Below are positions 36,401-51,400 of a DNA stretch of 64,000 nt, piece by piece. The stretch's first letter is position 1; every line of letters begins with the position of its first letter. The stretch is from Lytechinus pictus. Taxonomy: Eukaryota; Echinodermata; Echinoidea; Temnopleuroida; Toxopneustidae. The position numbers and the translations under genes were made by a program. The notes beneath the pieces were generated by a model. The model was not told the origin of the DNA. It worked only from the letters and a program-made list of their open reading frames with translations, and did not search any database. The stretch covers positions 37,070,001 to 37,134,000 of the forward strand of contig NC_087246.1 in assembly GCF_037042905.1 (NCBI RefSeq), read 5' to 3'.

Positions 36401-39400
36401 TAACTTTTAATGTAGGCAATTATTTAGTCTTACCGTAAATATATCGTAAAGATGATTGAAATGGCATAAATATTGATCTGCATAATATTTCATATGTCAT
36501 GACTTTAGTCGTTGGAGTGTGCGGCTTTGTTCCTGGATGAAACGCTTTATCAGTATCGTATAATAAATACACATAAAATATACTTACTAGTATTTCATAT
36601 GAAATTGATACCAGTATCGGCAATTACGCTGAGAGTGGCAGCAGCTGTTGGGTCTTTTAACCTTACGTGTTCTGTTGGTTCTATGTAATGAGTAAATAAT
36701 TGTGATATAGGCATACAAGATTTATATGCTAATTGAACATTAATAAAATCTTATAGATATGTGATATATTTATGACTTGATATAATAAATCATGTTATCA
36801 GGAATATTTTTATATTAAAATAATCACGGATTACTATATAAACATTGTTTTTATAATTTTCATTTTGTTAAAGATTGTTAATAAAGCAATGCGAGCTTGG
36901 GAAAAAAGATAACGATTCAATAACGCTGTTTAATCAACACGGGGCATATGCCTATAAAATTATAGTCAATCTACATAAAAATTTAACTATTTTATCAATT
37001 GCTTACAATAGTCTAAACTCTTATCTTTGGTTTAAAAGTTACTCCTAAAATAATTCTTCCGATTCGCTAACTAATCAGAAATTTCGTTTGGTTTATCTCA
37101 TCTGTATCCAAATGCAAGATTTATGCAACATGGGTGCAGTCGTACGATACAACAATCGTTAAAATAACATTGCCTTAAAAATCATACAACAATGTTGTAT
37201 TTAACATTATGCATATGATAACGTATAAACATACGAAGTATCATGAAATCCGTAACAAATGATGTTCCTTTGTTGTTTTTACGTCGTTGCTCATAAACCA
37301 AAACTAATTGTGTTAACAACATTCATTTAGGATAGGCCCTGCATGATACTTGTCTTGTAGAAATTACCTCATAAGGCGAATTCTTTTGCTAATAAAGTAT
37401 CGTTTGTATCAATTTTAGTCATATCCCCAGTGGTAAGTGGGTGAATAGAAATTATTAATGGAAAGAATATGATGGATTGAATAAAGGTAAATGTCTTTTA
37501 TTCGTGGGCCTCATGGGTCGTGACCCCGATGGAGAATTACCGCGTATTGAGGAAGCCACCCCGTACAATGGGTGAATGTTCATTTCATAGGCTTCAGACC
37601 TTTTTGTAATTTCTATTATTGAGTCAAACGAGCCAGACAAATAGGACAAATCTCTTTCGAAGAACAAGGACGATCCCTTGCCCCCACCTCCCCTCTCTGT
37701 CTCCACCCCTTCTTATTCCCCTTTTTCTTACGTGTCCAAACTATGTAACCCGTGACCGTTCCGGTCAAGGGTTTTCAGGTGATTAGGAATGGAAGCTTCT
37801 TCATTCTTCAATTACTGTTAATCAGGTTATAGGGGTTTTCTTTACGTTCTTTAGACTATATATCCACCCTTCCCGTTGCCACAAAGTACAACGCACCGGT
37901 ATTTTTGCAGTGTATATGAAAATGACATCCCTTTCATGGAAACATGGAGACACATATTAAAGCTTTTAATACTCATTGATAGATTTAAGAGTATCTGTCG
38001 ACCCCCTCCCTCCTAAAAAAATGATGATAATAACAAGACCTTCCAAATAACACAATGAATTAAGGGTAAATAAGAAGCACATGAGTAAACATCAGTTTAT
38101 AGTAGGATTACTCACAATAAGTAAGTCCATTGTACATGCTACCGAAGTAAAGAAACATATTTAAACAAATACACGCAGTAGTGACACAGAAAAATGCAAA
38201 ATATGGATAATATTAGCACAGCATGAGGTCAGAGTGACCTTCAATATGTTTGCTCTAAACGTCTTATTTTGTCTTGTATTTAAAAAAAATTGTTCTGATC
38301 TCAGCCTGTCACTATCGTATATTCATTATATCAGTGTTTCTTTTTAACTGTTAATCTAGCTTCCACTTGCGTTCCCCCACACACATCCACCCACACGCAT
38401 ATTAATCCTCAAAGTCACACGCACACATCCTCACAACGAGAGTACATTCGAAATACATTTTCACATAAAATCCAGTATTCCGTTTACTTTTTCACATTTT
38501 TTTTAGTTAATAGACAGATTTCAGGGCTATACCTTGAGTTTGCTTGAGGGATCCACTTCTATATGTAAGATTTTATGGTACAATCAAACAACATTTTTAC
38601 AAAATGCACCTTTTTAATTTAATTCGTATCTCTCATAATTATCGTTTACAGTTCGACAACTACCTGACGACCGAACTCGTAGGTGAGGACGGGAAGACAT
38701 TTTGCCTTCTGACTGACGGCCAGCTCCACGTGCGACAATGCCTTCACCCACAGACCATCAACAAGGGCATCGCGATCCCGGACTACTTTTACAGCTTCTT
38801 CGACCTCCGGAAGGAGTTTCGCCGGAAGTACCCCAACGCACCACATATCACAGACGTCAAGGACATGGCGACCTGTATCCTTTGAAATATGCAAATGTTA
38901 TGTTTCATGTGCTATTTGATGCTACAGTCACACCGACGAAGCCATCTCCTAACCGACCGATGGTGTGCCATTGGGATAACTTAAAATAGATCTTATCGGT
39001 CTTAATAATAATACTAATACTATTCCGCATTTATATAGCGCTTAACACATCGGAGCGACGTCTCTAAGCGCTTTACAGATATTATTGACATTATTACCCC
39101 GGTCATCGGATCCTTGCATGCCCGCATACAACGTTTTCATCTTCTCCACTCCCTGGGGAGCATTCCAACAAGAGTTCCAAGACTCAATTGCTAGGCATGC
39201 TTCATAGGCTTTCGCATCCCATCGGGTACCCATTTAACACCTATAGGTGGAGAGTGGCAAATTGTGGATTGACGCCTTGCCAAAGGACGCTGGGCCATGG
39301 TGGTCTTTGTTTGATTACATTGATGTGACTTTAGCAGTGGGATTGGGCCTATAATTGAATAGTAATAGCATTATGATGAAGATATTAATCGATGCCATCA

Positions 39401-42400
39401 TAACAAAACAACAGTAAGATAGAAGGAAACAGAGATAATGACAGGGTCCAGGAGTGGGCATACACGATGCATGACTTGTAAACTTCTTAGAATCACTCCT
39501 ATTTACGTTTCCTACAAAATGAAAGTGTAGTGACATGAAAGCCCCCTAGTGCAACAACAGAGCTGAAATATAAATAGCCACCATCTTTTTTCTTTGCTTC
39601 GTCAGTCATCCCCTTCCCGATATGGAAGATTTGCCATCAACTCCAAATTCCTGGGTTTTCCACTGAACTATGCATTAATAAAGAAGTCATATAGGTCTGC
39701 ATTGGCGATTGGAGAATAGAGAAACAGCCTTGGTTCCACTTTGTTCTCTATTCGACTTACACGCAACACTATTATTGTGTCCTTATCTTGTTCTGATCTA
39801 AGGTGATCTCCCCCAATACTATATTTACTACTTCATATTTGTATTCACAAAAATCTTTCCTTTTCTTAACGCCACCCCGAGGAATAGAAACAATATTTTC
39901 TTCCCAAAGCTTCCTTTCTTACGCAAACAAAGACATGTTTCTTGAGACCAAAGTCCAAATGCAAGGAATTCCTCAAACAACTTAGAAAAATATGGATTTT
40001 GGACGAATCGGTAGGAGACATTATTTGTAAATGAAGTTCGTGTGTAGGGTACGGTTTTGATCGAATGGCTTGAATGGGATGGTCCACATAGGTAAACTGA
40101 GGCAACAACTTTAAAAACAGAATAACTCCCAATTGATCTAACTTATGGCAACAATATTGGAGATCATAATTCTTATGTAACAACTAGCATGAGGGCTTTA
40201 TTTATCATTTTAACTGAAAGCATGAAATGTTGGAAATAATCTGAAGAAAGTCGTCCAAAAAGTTCACAAGACACCTCATGCCACGAAATTTATAAAGAAG
40301 TCGGATATATTAGGCTAAGTGGTAATTAAGTCTGTACACCAATTATTTTGAACCAACCAAACATCCGAAAACACCTACAGGTACATTTCCACTTGATTTT
40401 TAAAGGTACAGTTTAGAATAAGTTTTTTTATCTGTATAACGTAGTTCAAGCATGGACATATAAGTACACGGTTTCAAGCCTGGCGAGATTTTATACGGAT
40501 GATCGATCGTGAAGTTCTAAATAGCAAATAGTCCCTACCCCGTCTCCTTGCATAATTTTTTTCAAAGCCTCTGTAGTCAGTCTGGCCTTGACATATCTTC
40601 ATTCACAACACTATTTATTCAATTCCATTCGAGTTGTCAATGATAATATATTAATCCTATTTCAATTCCTCTCTTTGCAGTCGTTTATGTACTTACCGGG
40701 CACAGTATTGAAAAGGCCCCGTCGGCTGAGAATTCTCACGAAATTGTTCTCAATAATTGCGAGTTATATCTTCGAAACTGGAATTGATACCCGTAAAATG
40801 TGACAATAAGCACCTTAAGCTAACTAAGTGTACATAATTATGAACATTTTGATGTGATGACTTGCTTTATTTCGTTTTGGTTGATGACTTGAAAAAGCCT
40901 CATTTATAACATTGCACTTAGCGCTAAGAAAAAACATTGTGAAAATTTTCTGTAGTGGGTAAGATAGCCAGGCTGTGTAACCACATATAGGATACGTTCA
41001 TTTATGGGGGAGTTTCCCCTTACTTTTTTTTTATTTAGCATTTCTTTTCCTGATTACTTTCCTGTATATAGCCTTTTCTCTATAGCTTTCTCTTCAGAAG
41101 CTCCATTTCATTTTGTATTTCTTTGATTTTTTTAAATTAAGTTTCCCTTTCTCTTAAGGATTTATTTTTAATTTGTACTTAAACTAATCCTTTAGCTTTA
41201 ATTCCGCGTTCTTTTACCTGATCCTTTATATTAGCTCTACATTTATTATTTTTCCTTATATCTATAGGATCTGCTTATCTTAGGAAGATATGAGATCATT
41301 CCCATCTACAATCTAAGATTAAATCATTCAACATCGAATACAATGCGGTTAATTGTTAAATGTCCTTTATTTTCTAAACTCTCGTATTGTATTGCGAATG
41401 GTCAATAGCTTTCATTTTTATTGTCTACCTGATGAAGGTACCCCCAAGGGGTCATATTATGGAATAATTCTCTCCGACACAGTAAGGAGGAAGTGTTTCG
41501 ATATGGTATTATTTGAACCCTAAACTTAAAAACTTGCAAAATAGAAAAATTAGTCATGACTAATTGATAAAACATAATTTGGTCTACTTATTTTGTGAGA
41601 TTAATAAAAAGCTGTAAAAAGGTGTTGTGGTAAAGACGCTTCGTGGGAGAGGGGGGGGGGGGGGGGGCGGTTCATTGGGACAAAATGATATATGTGAAAT
41701 CAAGCCGATCGCAAGGAAACGCTGACCAGCAATGATGCCACTCATTTAATTCTGCAAATAAATTCCTCGTTCAAATGTACATTATTATGCAAACTAACCT
41801 TCAGCTTCCTTTGAGATTTTTATTTTAATTGAAAGGAAGTGTACATCTTTTTACATTTCTTTTTTATACTTAGGAATTCGGATTGTGATTATATTAATCC
41901 AGTCCTTATTTTGAGAGGTACAACACATTACCCAAATTGTTAATGTCGTAAATTCACTCAAGTTCCTCATTTGATTTGAGCTAGTAAACGAGGTTCTAAA
42001 CATCTCCCGAGTTATTTGATTGATTTCCTTCTCGAGATAAAATGGCAAGCAGGAACCATGATTTCATATTTATATGGACAATTAGTGATAGATTGACTAG
42101 TTATGAGCGAAAAGAAATGGAGTGCATGACAGGATTCAATAGTGCTCCGATGGGAACGGCTCGAATTCCTTTACCAAATCAAACTGCTATTGAGAAATGG
42201 TGCATCGCTTCCCCCTTCAACTCGGAAAGGAAAGAATAGTGTCTAGAAAATTCCAAATACCGATGATTTGGGGGTAACAATGTACCCCCTTTTCAAATCA
42301 ATCACCGTATTTGGTCCGTGCTACCTGTGGAGATGATATTTTATTGTGATTATTTCGTCTTATTCAATGGCAATGCATTATCACTGAGTTATAGAAAATG

Positions 42401-45400
42401 AACAATAGCGGCGACGCTTTTGAATTTCAATAATATTTCTAGGTTTTGTTATCTTCTTTTGCGGTTAATCAAAGAGGTAGCCACGCACGAACAGATTAAA
42501 CCTCGAGAATTGGTACCTTGAAAACGCAAACAACTTTATTTTCATATTCAGCAAAAATTCAGGTACCTTTTAGAAATACAATTTGTTGGGATTGTGCTCA
42601 GGCGTAGTGTTGGTTTTCTTTTTAATCATCACTAGTGAAACTGTATAGCCAAATCATATCATTTATATTTCTTATCTACACTCATTTCTTTGGATGACAC
42701 TTATAGGAACGATTCTAAAAGTAGATAGATAACACCAACCTAATATAATCGTAAGACCATTTTCTGAGCTCGGGTTTAATTCAGGTAATGGTTCAGTCTG
42801 TATAAAAATTATGACATACCGAAAATGTCGAAAACTCTTTAAATGCTTTATTTTTCTTTAAATTACTCTTAAAGTTATACTTTATTGTGAAGAATCTAGT
42901 TAACTTCTTATTCTCAAACAATTTTTAATATTACCAAAACTTCAATCACAAATTTATACTATAGTTTAATTGAAGCTGGAGATAAAAATACAAGTCGTTC
43001 GTGTTCTCATCTAATTTGGGATTTGTTCTTCAATATTACTTTCAGATTGATTTATAATTTCAGAAATGTATAGTGTAAATGTGTATTTACATACCATGTG
43101 CTATATTTACTTTTTTTAATAATGATAGTTCTGTAGAGCATCAAACAGTTTTTAATATCAAATACAACTAGGTTATCTTTGTTAATATAAGCATACCAAA
43201 CTATTCCAATAATATTTATCGTATGAAATGTACTTTCATATAAAAATATTATGAAATTCCAATGGAGTTGAAGCCTTTAATTCTACTAATTGCTTCACTT
43301 TACAATGACTAACATTATCTATAATTTAGATTTTTTAGAGAGAACGTTGTTTTGAATTGTTGGAGATATTTGAAATATGAATTACGTGTCGCAATGCTCT
43401 AGTAAGATTTAAATCACTGTGAGAATACCGGTCTCGCAAGAGTAGATAACTTTTATATTTACAACCGAGTAAAGAATTAATTAACCGTGATAAGTTTCAG
43501 GGGAAAAAGAGAATGCGGATTGATCTATTTGTCATTGTCATTCTTTTTACTGTTGTTCTAAATTTGTAGTTAAAACGAGTTTTATGAAACGGACTCTTAG
43601 TGCAATTTGAAGTTAGCAGTTACTATTCCACATCTGACCTATCTTTGTCCGTCACCAATTATAGGTCGAAATTGGGTAGACTGAAAAGCTGTTTATTTAT
43701 TCCACTTTTCATTCTGAATAAATAGCTTCAGTTCTATCGCTGACTTTCGTCAGAAAGGAGAGATCGGCTGACTGCTTGTTGAATACCAAGGAGAAGTCAA
43801 AGGTTCAAAATCACTGAGATAAAAAAAAAGAAGTGATTCTTCTTTGAAAGAAGTTTATCGTCAAAAATCGCAAACAACCCTGGGTAGATTTGAAAGGGAT
43901 TTGTTAAGCCTATTTTTACTGTAGGTGCCGATAGGTGACGTGATTGTTAAGAAACTGCAAACATAAAGCTTTTCGCGACTTCTAGAAATTGCAAGAGCGA
44001 CATGAAGAGAGAAGAACAGTCTTATTGCAACCTCTTTAAAACTATGACATAAACGACATGACTTAAAAGACAACAACTCGTAGAATCCCCCTTTTGAAAA
44101 AAAAATGCTTAAGTAATGTGATCTCACGACAGCAAATAATGAAGCAAACCCTTTTCTATAACTTGTCATTTTGAATACAATACTTAATTATGATTGGGGC
44201 AAATTTTGGTTTATCCAGGCTTATTTTCAATAACAAAAGGAAGTTTTGAGATTTAAATTTCAGTAAAGTGGACGGGGGGTAGTGGTGCGTTTGACAAGCC
44301 ACTTTCTCTTTGCCGGTCTTGACCAAACTCAATACGGGAAACCACCGGTGGTAAGATGCGAGTTAGATTTAGAACTATAGTCATAATTTTGAGCTTAAAC
44401 CTCACATTTCAGTTGAATAAAACGGACTCATGGCATAATACGGTATATGAGACTTATTTTGGGGCGGTTAGATGCTATAGATTTCTTTTATACGATTTGG
44501 GTCATAAAGCCGTAATCCCGACATTAGATTGCAATCAGGAGAAAGAGTTTCTAAAGATGATACTCTCCTGGTTGCATTATTTCAATGGGTACCATTCTTA
44601 ATGAAGTCCCAGGTCAAAAAGTAATAAAACTAAATAATTTATATACAATTACCGTGTGGCTTGGAGAAAGCTTAACCCATTCTTCAGTTGACTCGGGTAA
44701 AGAATCAGAGCAGAGTTCAAATCTCTGCTCGACTTAAACAATACCAAACTCTTTTCGGTGGCTTTCTCTTCTACTTCCCGAATGCAAGCAGGAATAAGTA
44801 AAAGTACTTCTATTATTATCGTTGTCAATGTTGTTGTTGAAGCCCACGTAATTACCGCATGAGAGTCAATGGTCATCACCCCAGGAAATTATAGACAAAA
44901 GCTGTATCGATTGGGGATCTGCTCATGTGATGGAACGTTTTTCTCAAAGGGGACGAGGAAACCTCATTATCTTAATCTCACTTTTGTTCCAAAGTCTTAC
45001 CCCTTAGAAACATTCTTTCCCATGATTGGAACGATTCAAGGTGGGAAGGATGCTTGCAGAAATCTGTTGACACTAAAACAATGAAAGTGCAATGTCTACA
45101 TCGTATAGGGTACGTTGATACAACATGAACTGTAATAGAATACAGTAAAAGGATACTCGGGTTGCAATAACTTGTTATATAAGGAAGTAATATATAGCAT
45201 TCATGTGTGATTTTCTGAGGGAGCGCGCCCCATGTTTTATTCATTCTTATTTGCGGTCTATATACTGTTAGATACAGGCTATTTGCGCCTGCCTTTCCAG
45301 GTCTTCGGTCTTATGTTATAGAAAGCCTTGGAACCAGGAACTGCCGAAGACGTCCCATGAACCGACAAGATAGTTTTTTTAAAGGGTCCTTGTTTACAGT

Positions 45401-48400
45401 GCGATTAATTCAATTATTTGTGGTTCAAAGCCGAGTGAGCTGTTCACAGGCGCTGATGCACGACTTGAAGTCCAACTCATGGTCCAACATTATTTTCTTC
45501 GCGTTTCTTTTCCACTTCGGTCAGTCGTTCACCTCGCCTTGGCCCACAAGTTCTGCCTTTGCCTCATAGTCTCAGCTCAATATCACAAAGGAAACCTATA
45601 AGGGCATTTATCGATTATGTCTTGTCCCAAAGACATGGGTAATCTGGACCCATTGTCATTATGAAATCCAGTAGACATAAAGAAATCTTCAGAGTGCGGT
45701 GGTTATTATCGTAAACATTATCTCCTTCATTTCGCGGTTAAAAGCATTAGGAATTATCTAAAGAGTTCTAGGGTAGTTTTGCTTAAATGGGAATGTCAAT
45801 AGGATATTGAAATACCAAAAATGATAAATTGTCATTTTCTCTCTTGGCGCGGATTTTGGAACGGATTCACTGCGTGGAAACGGATTAAAGATTGACGAAA
45901 GGCATTCTTAAGAAGTTTAAGTATCGTACTTTGGGAGTGGGCCACTTCCTTGCATAAGAGGGAACTTCACCCCTCCGCTTTTTTCCTGATATCATTTAGT
46001 TAGACAGGACATTGACCGCTTATGATGTACACTGTAAGTTTACATTTTGAAAAAAAAAATCAATTGTGTATTCTATATAGAATTATTCTGATTTTTATCT
46101 TGTTAACTCGAATGAGATAGAGAGAGAGAATAGAGAGAGAAAGAGGATTCCTAAATGTTACGTAGGGGTAGATCCGTCTTCGGATGTAGTCACTAAGAGC
46201 AAAAAGAAAAGAAGCTATATGTACTGCACTATGACTATCCTTATGATCGTACTTTATTGATCTGATGTTTGAAGTTTTGCATATTGGCCTTCCTTTCACC
46301 CCACTTTGGGGAGGGGGGGGGGGTAGGGTTCTCCTTCAGTGACTTTCCCTCCACCGACTTCCGGGATCCATTTTCATCATTTTCGTACAAAATTGAGTGC
46401 GTATGATACACACCCTTCTTTCGGAAGATGATTGCGTAATAACCCCTGGGGAGGGTAAACCTGTGATATGAATAAATGAATAAATTCACCCTTTCCTTTC
46501 AAGGAATGTCTGTTAAATGGATTAACAAAATATCAGATGGTATGATTTTAATCTGGGAGGATTAACAACAAGTTCATGTACCATGCATGGTAATTGATGA
46601 CAATTCAAACCGTTGTATTAATACTTATTACATTGTTATCCAATACCGATCAGTTTAACTTTTATCCCTATTGAAAAAAGGGTTTTCCGTATGGTATCTT
46701 TGCCATCCAATGGTATCTTCCATGGCATCAGTACCCAACAGCCAATTGAGATGAAGTATTAAATGGGAGCTACCATCGGATGGCAAATTTACCACATGCA
46801 ACATCTTTATTCAGACTTCGGAGACAGTATACATGTCATCTCTACAACCATGGCGTACAAATCAAGACGCCATTTCTAGGCTTTAAAAATCAAAACTTTG
46901 AAGGAACCATTTTGACTTGATCCTTGCGCTCTATTGTGCGACTCTTCCATTTGATATGGGTCATGAACTTTTATATAATTATAATTACCAAGTTTAACCA
47001 GTGCAACTTTTAGTCATTTTATTTGATTTTGTACACCCACGCGAATAAGCTACGAGCCGTAACGTGAAAACACGCCATGCTCTGGGACCGACAAGACAGG
47101 AGCCCGACACACAAGATTTCATGCGGTCGCGAAAACAGCTTCATATGAAATGGAAATATTCCATTATTTCAGATTTTGTCTCATAGTTGTTCCGCTTACT
47201 GTGAATTTAACAATGCAATAAAGAATAAAAGCATAACTGTATTGGTCTTTTAATAAGAACATGTTGTTGTAATAATCAATCCTGGTGCATAACCCCTTCG
47301 ACGCCAAAAAAAATGCACTTGAGCTAGGTACGTAACTAAACGTCGCAGACATGGTAGATAAGACTACGTCGCTTGAATAAAGTAATGTGTTTGTATTTCA
47401 TTTGTATTTCGCTTTCGGGAATGTGCTTTGGCGGTCAACGATGTATTCATTCTCTGTGTTGACCTATAGGTGTGTGTCCATTGCACAGCTCACTGACCGC
47501 AATCGATAAATCGATGTGATGAATTGGTAATCCAATTCTCCGAGACAGTGATATGAACAGACAGGACAAGGAAAAACCAATAAATGCGAATTGCAATACA
47601 AAACGTGATTCGCGATAAAGTACATGGCAAAAATAGAAATGTAGTTTGCTTTTACCTTATACGAGACCAAATATTGCAAAAATTGCTGCTGCGTTGGGCA
47701 ATCAAAGCAACAACAAAGTAGGTGTACTCCGTGTTGCAAGCAAAATAGATATTGTCCGAATTTCTTCGCGGCTCTGCTGGTTCTCCAAGTAATACTCATA
47801 ATGAGGGACCCCTTTCCCTTTCAAAACATTTCCATGTTCTCTCCAAATGCTAAATGCCTTATAATAAAAAAAAAAATGAAAAGGCTTTCTTATTTGTAAA
47901 CAATGGACATATCGTAAATTTCGGCATTGACCCTTGTGGAATAAGTGAGGAAAGGGCTCATAAAAAGTTGGCTGTTTTCACCACACTCACGTAATAATCC
48001 CCCTCTCTTGTTATTTCCCCCTTTTTATTCTTCACAAGCCAAATTAAAGGATTGTAGGATTGATGTAGGGGTCAGATTACGGGCGATGATAGTGTGCGGT
48101 ATTGTAAAAAAAAGTGCCCCTGCCTAATACAATGGGGTTGAGTACTTTTCAAGGATTTTGCATTTTATGAGCGGCGAAGCTATGCGTCTTAAGAGGGTTT
48201 GATCTTCTATTTGAATGTGTAAAGAAAGCGCTACTTGAATGTTCAATACTTCGTGTATAAGAAAAAAAATCTTTCTTGCAAATACAGCATGTGGTATGGA
48301 TTTATACCGAATGCCTCTTTAGTTTTAACAGTGTTTTTTAGTCATTTAAACTTCATCATGAATGGTTCAAAGTGTGGTAGCAAATAATCTTTACTTATAT

Positions 48401-51400
48401 ATAGCCAGATGGATGAAAATCATAATTATTTGTAATGATTTTGTTTTCATACCCTTAATATTAAACTATTCTCCGAAAAGGAGGACTGACGTGTGTGTGA
48501 TGCGGGTATTTTCTACTGATGAAAATAACTGTACGAACTTCCCATTTAAAACGATTCAATAATGATTAATTTGCCTATTTTTATGACGAAAATCTAAAGA
48601 AAATACTGCTCACAATATATGGTGGACCTTAACTTGATTATTGTAAATATCAAAACATTTAGTGCACTTTGAGAAAAAAGGAGGTACAATAATAACAAAC
48701 ATTTGCGAGTAAACATTCTGATTGCATGTATTTGAAACCCGACGGGAGAGGACAAAAAAATGGTATGTTAATGATATTGCACCCGAGGCAAGGGGTCACA
48801 CAACAAGAGAACTTGTGCTTAAAAAGGTAGCCCAAATTCTTGCAAGAATTATGATGCACGTGAGGAAAGATAATCGATGTTATCATCTCTGTCTTTCAGA
48901 AGCATTATCGAACCCTCAAAAGAATATTCTTTTGGAGGTGAATGAATTATTTTTCTCATGGCCCACTTGGATGTTACCTGTGTCCGTTTTTGTGAGAGGT
49001 TCGCGAACGAGGTCACCAACGGATAAAGGTATAATTAAATGAATAGCTCGATGTATTCATGTAGTCGATCTGTAAAAAGGACAGAATTCGGGCGAGGCTA
49101 ATCACGGGGTGAGGGGGTGGGTTCACGACGGCGTTGGTTTTCAGAGTTGAAAAGTGCAACTTACATGGTTGGGGATGTCGGCATGATTGGAAAGCATTCT
49201 TGAATCTTGAATTTGTTGCAACTCCAAAAACTTTATAACGAGATGTTTATAAGGTTTGAGTAAATGGTGATTGTGAGTGTGTGTGTATGTGCGATGTGCA
49301 AGTAAAAGTCTCAACGATACCAACACTGGAGTAATTAAAGAACTTAAAAAAAAATAATATGGATTAGCGAACGTAAGTTTGCTGGGGAAAATTCTAGCTA
49401 AAATGCATTTACAATTTCTGAGCTTAATACACGTACCATTCACATAGAATCTGCACAGTATTTGATAATATATTTTATGTTGCCCTTCGAGCCTACACTA
49501 TTTGTTTCACTTGTTTCTATTATCCACACAATTTAGAAAGAGGGGAGGGGTAACAGGGTAAGTGGGTGTGCGTGTGTGTACATGAGGACGTTTTTTTTTA
49601 TAGTGTGTGAAGATTATGCTGGCGAGTAAAAAGGGTGTGTGCGGTGGGCGTGGTCCAAAACAACTGACGTTTTTGTCGCCATTCTCATTCGATGCAACTA
49701 TAAAATCGGTCATTTGATTTAGCGCCAGGGCCAAGCATATTTCGGAAGAAAACGGCGCTATAGTGCCAATGGACTTCTTATAGATATCCGAACTTAATTG
49801 GCATATGCTTTCTGCAGTCTTTAAACAAGTGAGATATGAAATATGCCTTTCGCATTACTTGTCCGCCAGACACTGACTTTAGGCGCTTTGTACTACCGAA
49901 CCTGGTTACCAATGAGACCACTTTTAAAAGTAGTTTTAGTGTGTTGCACCTAAATTTCACTTCCCTGTTACAAAATAGTAAATCCACCATCCAAAATACA
50001 ATATCAGCTTGGATTGTATGAAAGATTTGGATTTATACATTCTATGCTCATTGTTCCTTTTGATATGAAAATAAATGAATGAAACAAAATCAACGTCCCA
50101 TTTAATTAATGAGCTATCTAGCATTTTTTTTTATTTATGCTTGATTCAAGTTGTTCCTGGTCTTGTGTTGTCCAAGACCAGAATACACTACATGCATAAC
50201 CTTGATAAATGGTCACTCTTTGTATCATACTCTTCACCCACATTGCTGATTGGACAGGAAATACTCTCATTTCGCTTTGGCCTCATTCTTATTATTCCTA
50301 CCTCCGATAAGGATTCATTTAATGACGTTTCGAATTGATTATTTTGTAAAGCATGACCTCACATCTCTGCGTCCATGAAACATTTTCTCGCATGTTTTCT
50401 ATGCATTCTTATTCTCATATTAAGAGTGTTTTGAAGTTAAGTGGAATCTGTCTGGCTTTTTCAAGATTGAATAATTAAATGTTGGTCTTTCTGATAGCAA
50501 GGCTAGCCAGAATATGAAGGAGGGGGAGGGGGGGGGGGGGAGGCAACAAAGCAAATATTTATTCCGTCTAATACTTTAATGCACCACACATCTCGCAATC
50601 TTTCACAGTAGAAAGGTTTTCTTCAATGCACGTTTCGAGTCCATCTTTTGATAAATTTAACGACACTCTGCAACACAAATTATGTTGGAGACAATTCGTA
50701 GAAAATCGAGGATTAAATCCCGTTTAAAAGCGATGATTAGTATTGATAGAACCTCGGACAATGTGCAGGCATTTTCCCTTTTTTCTGTTTCTTAATCGGT
50801 AGTACCTCAATCTGTTTATCTCCTGTTTTTTGCAAAGCTACTTGAAAGATTCTCAACCATTATCATTAAAACATTAAAATCATCCACTTATTGTGACTAG
50901 ACCGCCATACTCTAAAACAGTTAAATGATATTTAGAAAAGGTATTACAAAAGAGAGATGAGATCGAAGACCAATAATGAATAATGTTGGATAATTTAAGG
51001 GATTCACCTGAAAATCCCTGGGGATTAGTTAATTAGAATTACACAAATTCATCACTTTGTTAAAGATACAACATTAGTGTGAAATTTATTTTACTTCGTA
51101 GTAATTTCATATTTACTTTTGATATTCGTAAAATCAATAGGCCTACATCTTTGCATATTATGTTCCATATTAATACGGCATAACACATTCAGTACTTAAA
51201 ACTTGTTTAAGTGAGTTCAAATGTGTGTGATATACATGTAGTTTCGTGACTGCGGGTGTACACACATTACTTGCTATTGTGAAGCATGATACTGCATCAT
51301 AAATTCATAAGCAGCATGCACATTCACCGGAATGCTATTTATTCGGTGATTCTTTAGCGAACCACACATTGTAACCAGCCGACCATAACCCATGATCTAA

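Larger units (their letters stand above)
29181..38651 (+). other. ESRP intron 2 (9.5 kb)
   Basis: GT..AG intron. The first 1.5 kb contains a 73-bp direct repeat pair, a GT/TA microsatellite and one MITE, listed separately. From 30,650 to 38,650 I recognise no transposon, RNA gene or exon, only minor CA-rich patches (33,240-33,330 and 38,380-38,440). The length and repeat poverty make it a candidate location for enhancers; that is inference. Confidence 0.8.

Noticed and set aside
40653..40803. Strong acceptor-like CTCTCTTTGCAG followed by an open stretch in ESRP intron 3
   Set aside because: The exon 3-exon 4 join is already continuous with family sequence, the peptide after this acceptor matches nothing in ESRP, and no good donor follows.
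47464..47799. Minus-strand 111-codon frame in intron 3
   Set aside because: Cys-rich appearance but no zinc-finger spacing or known family; likely chance.
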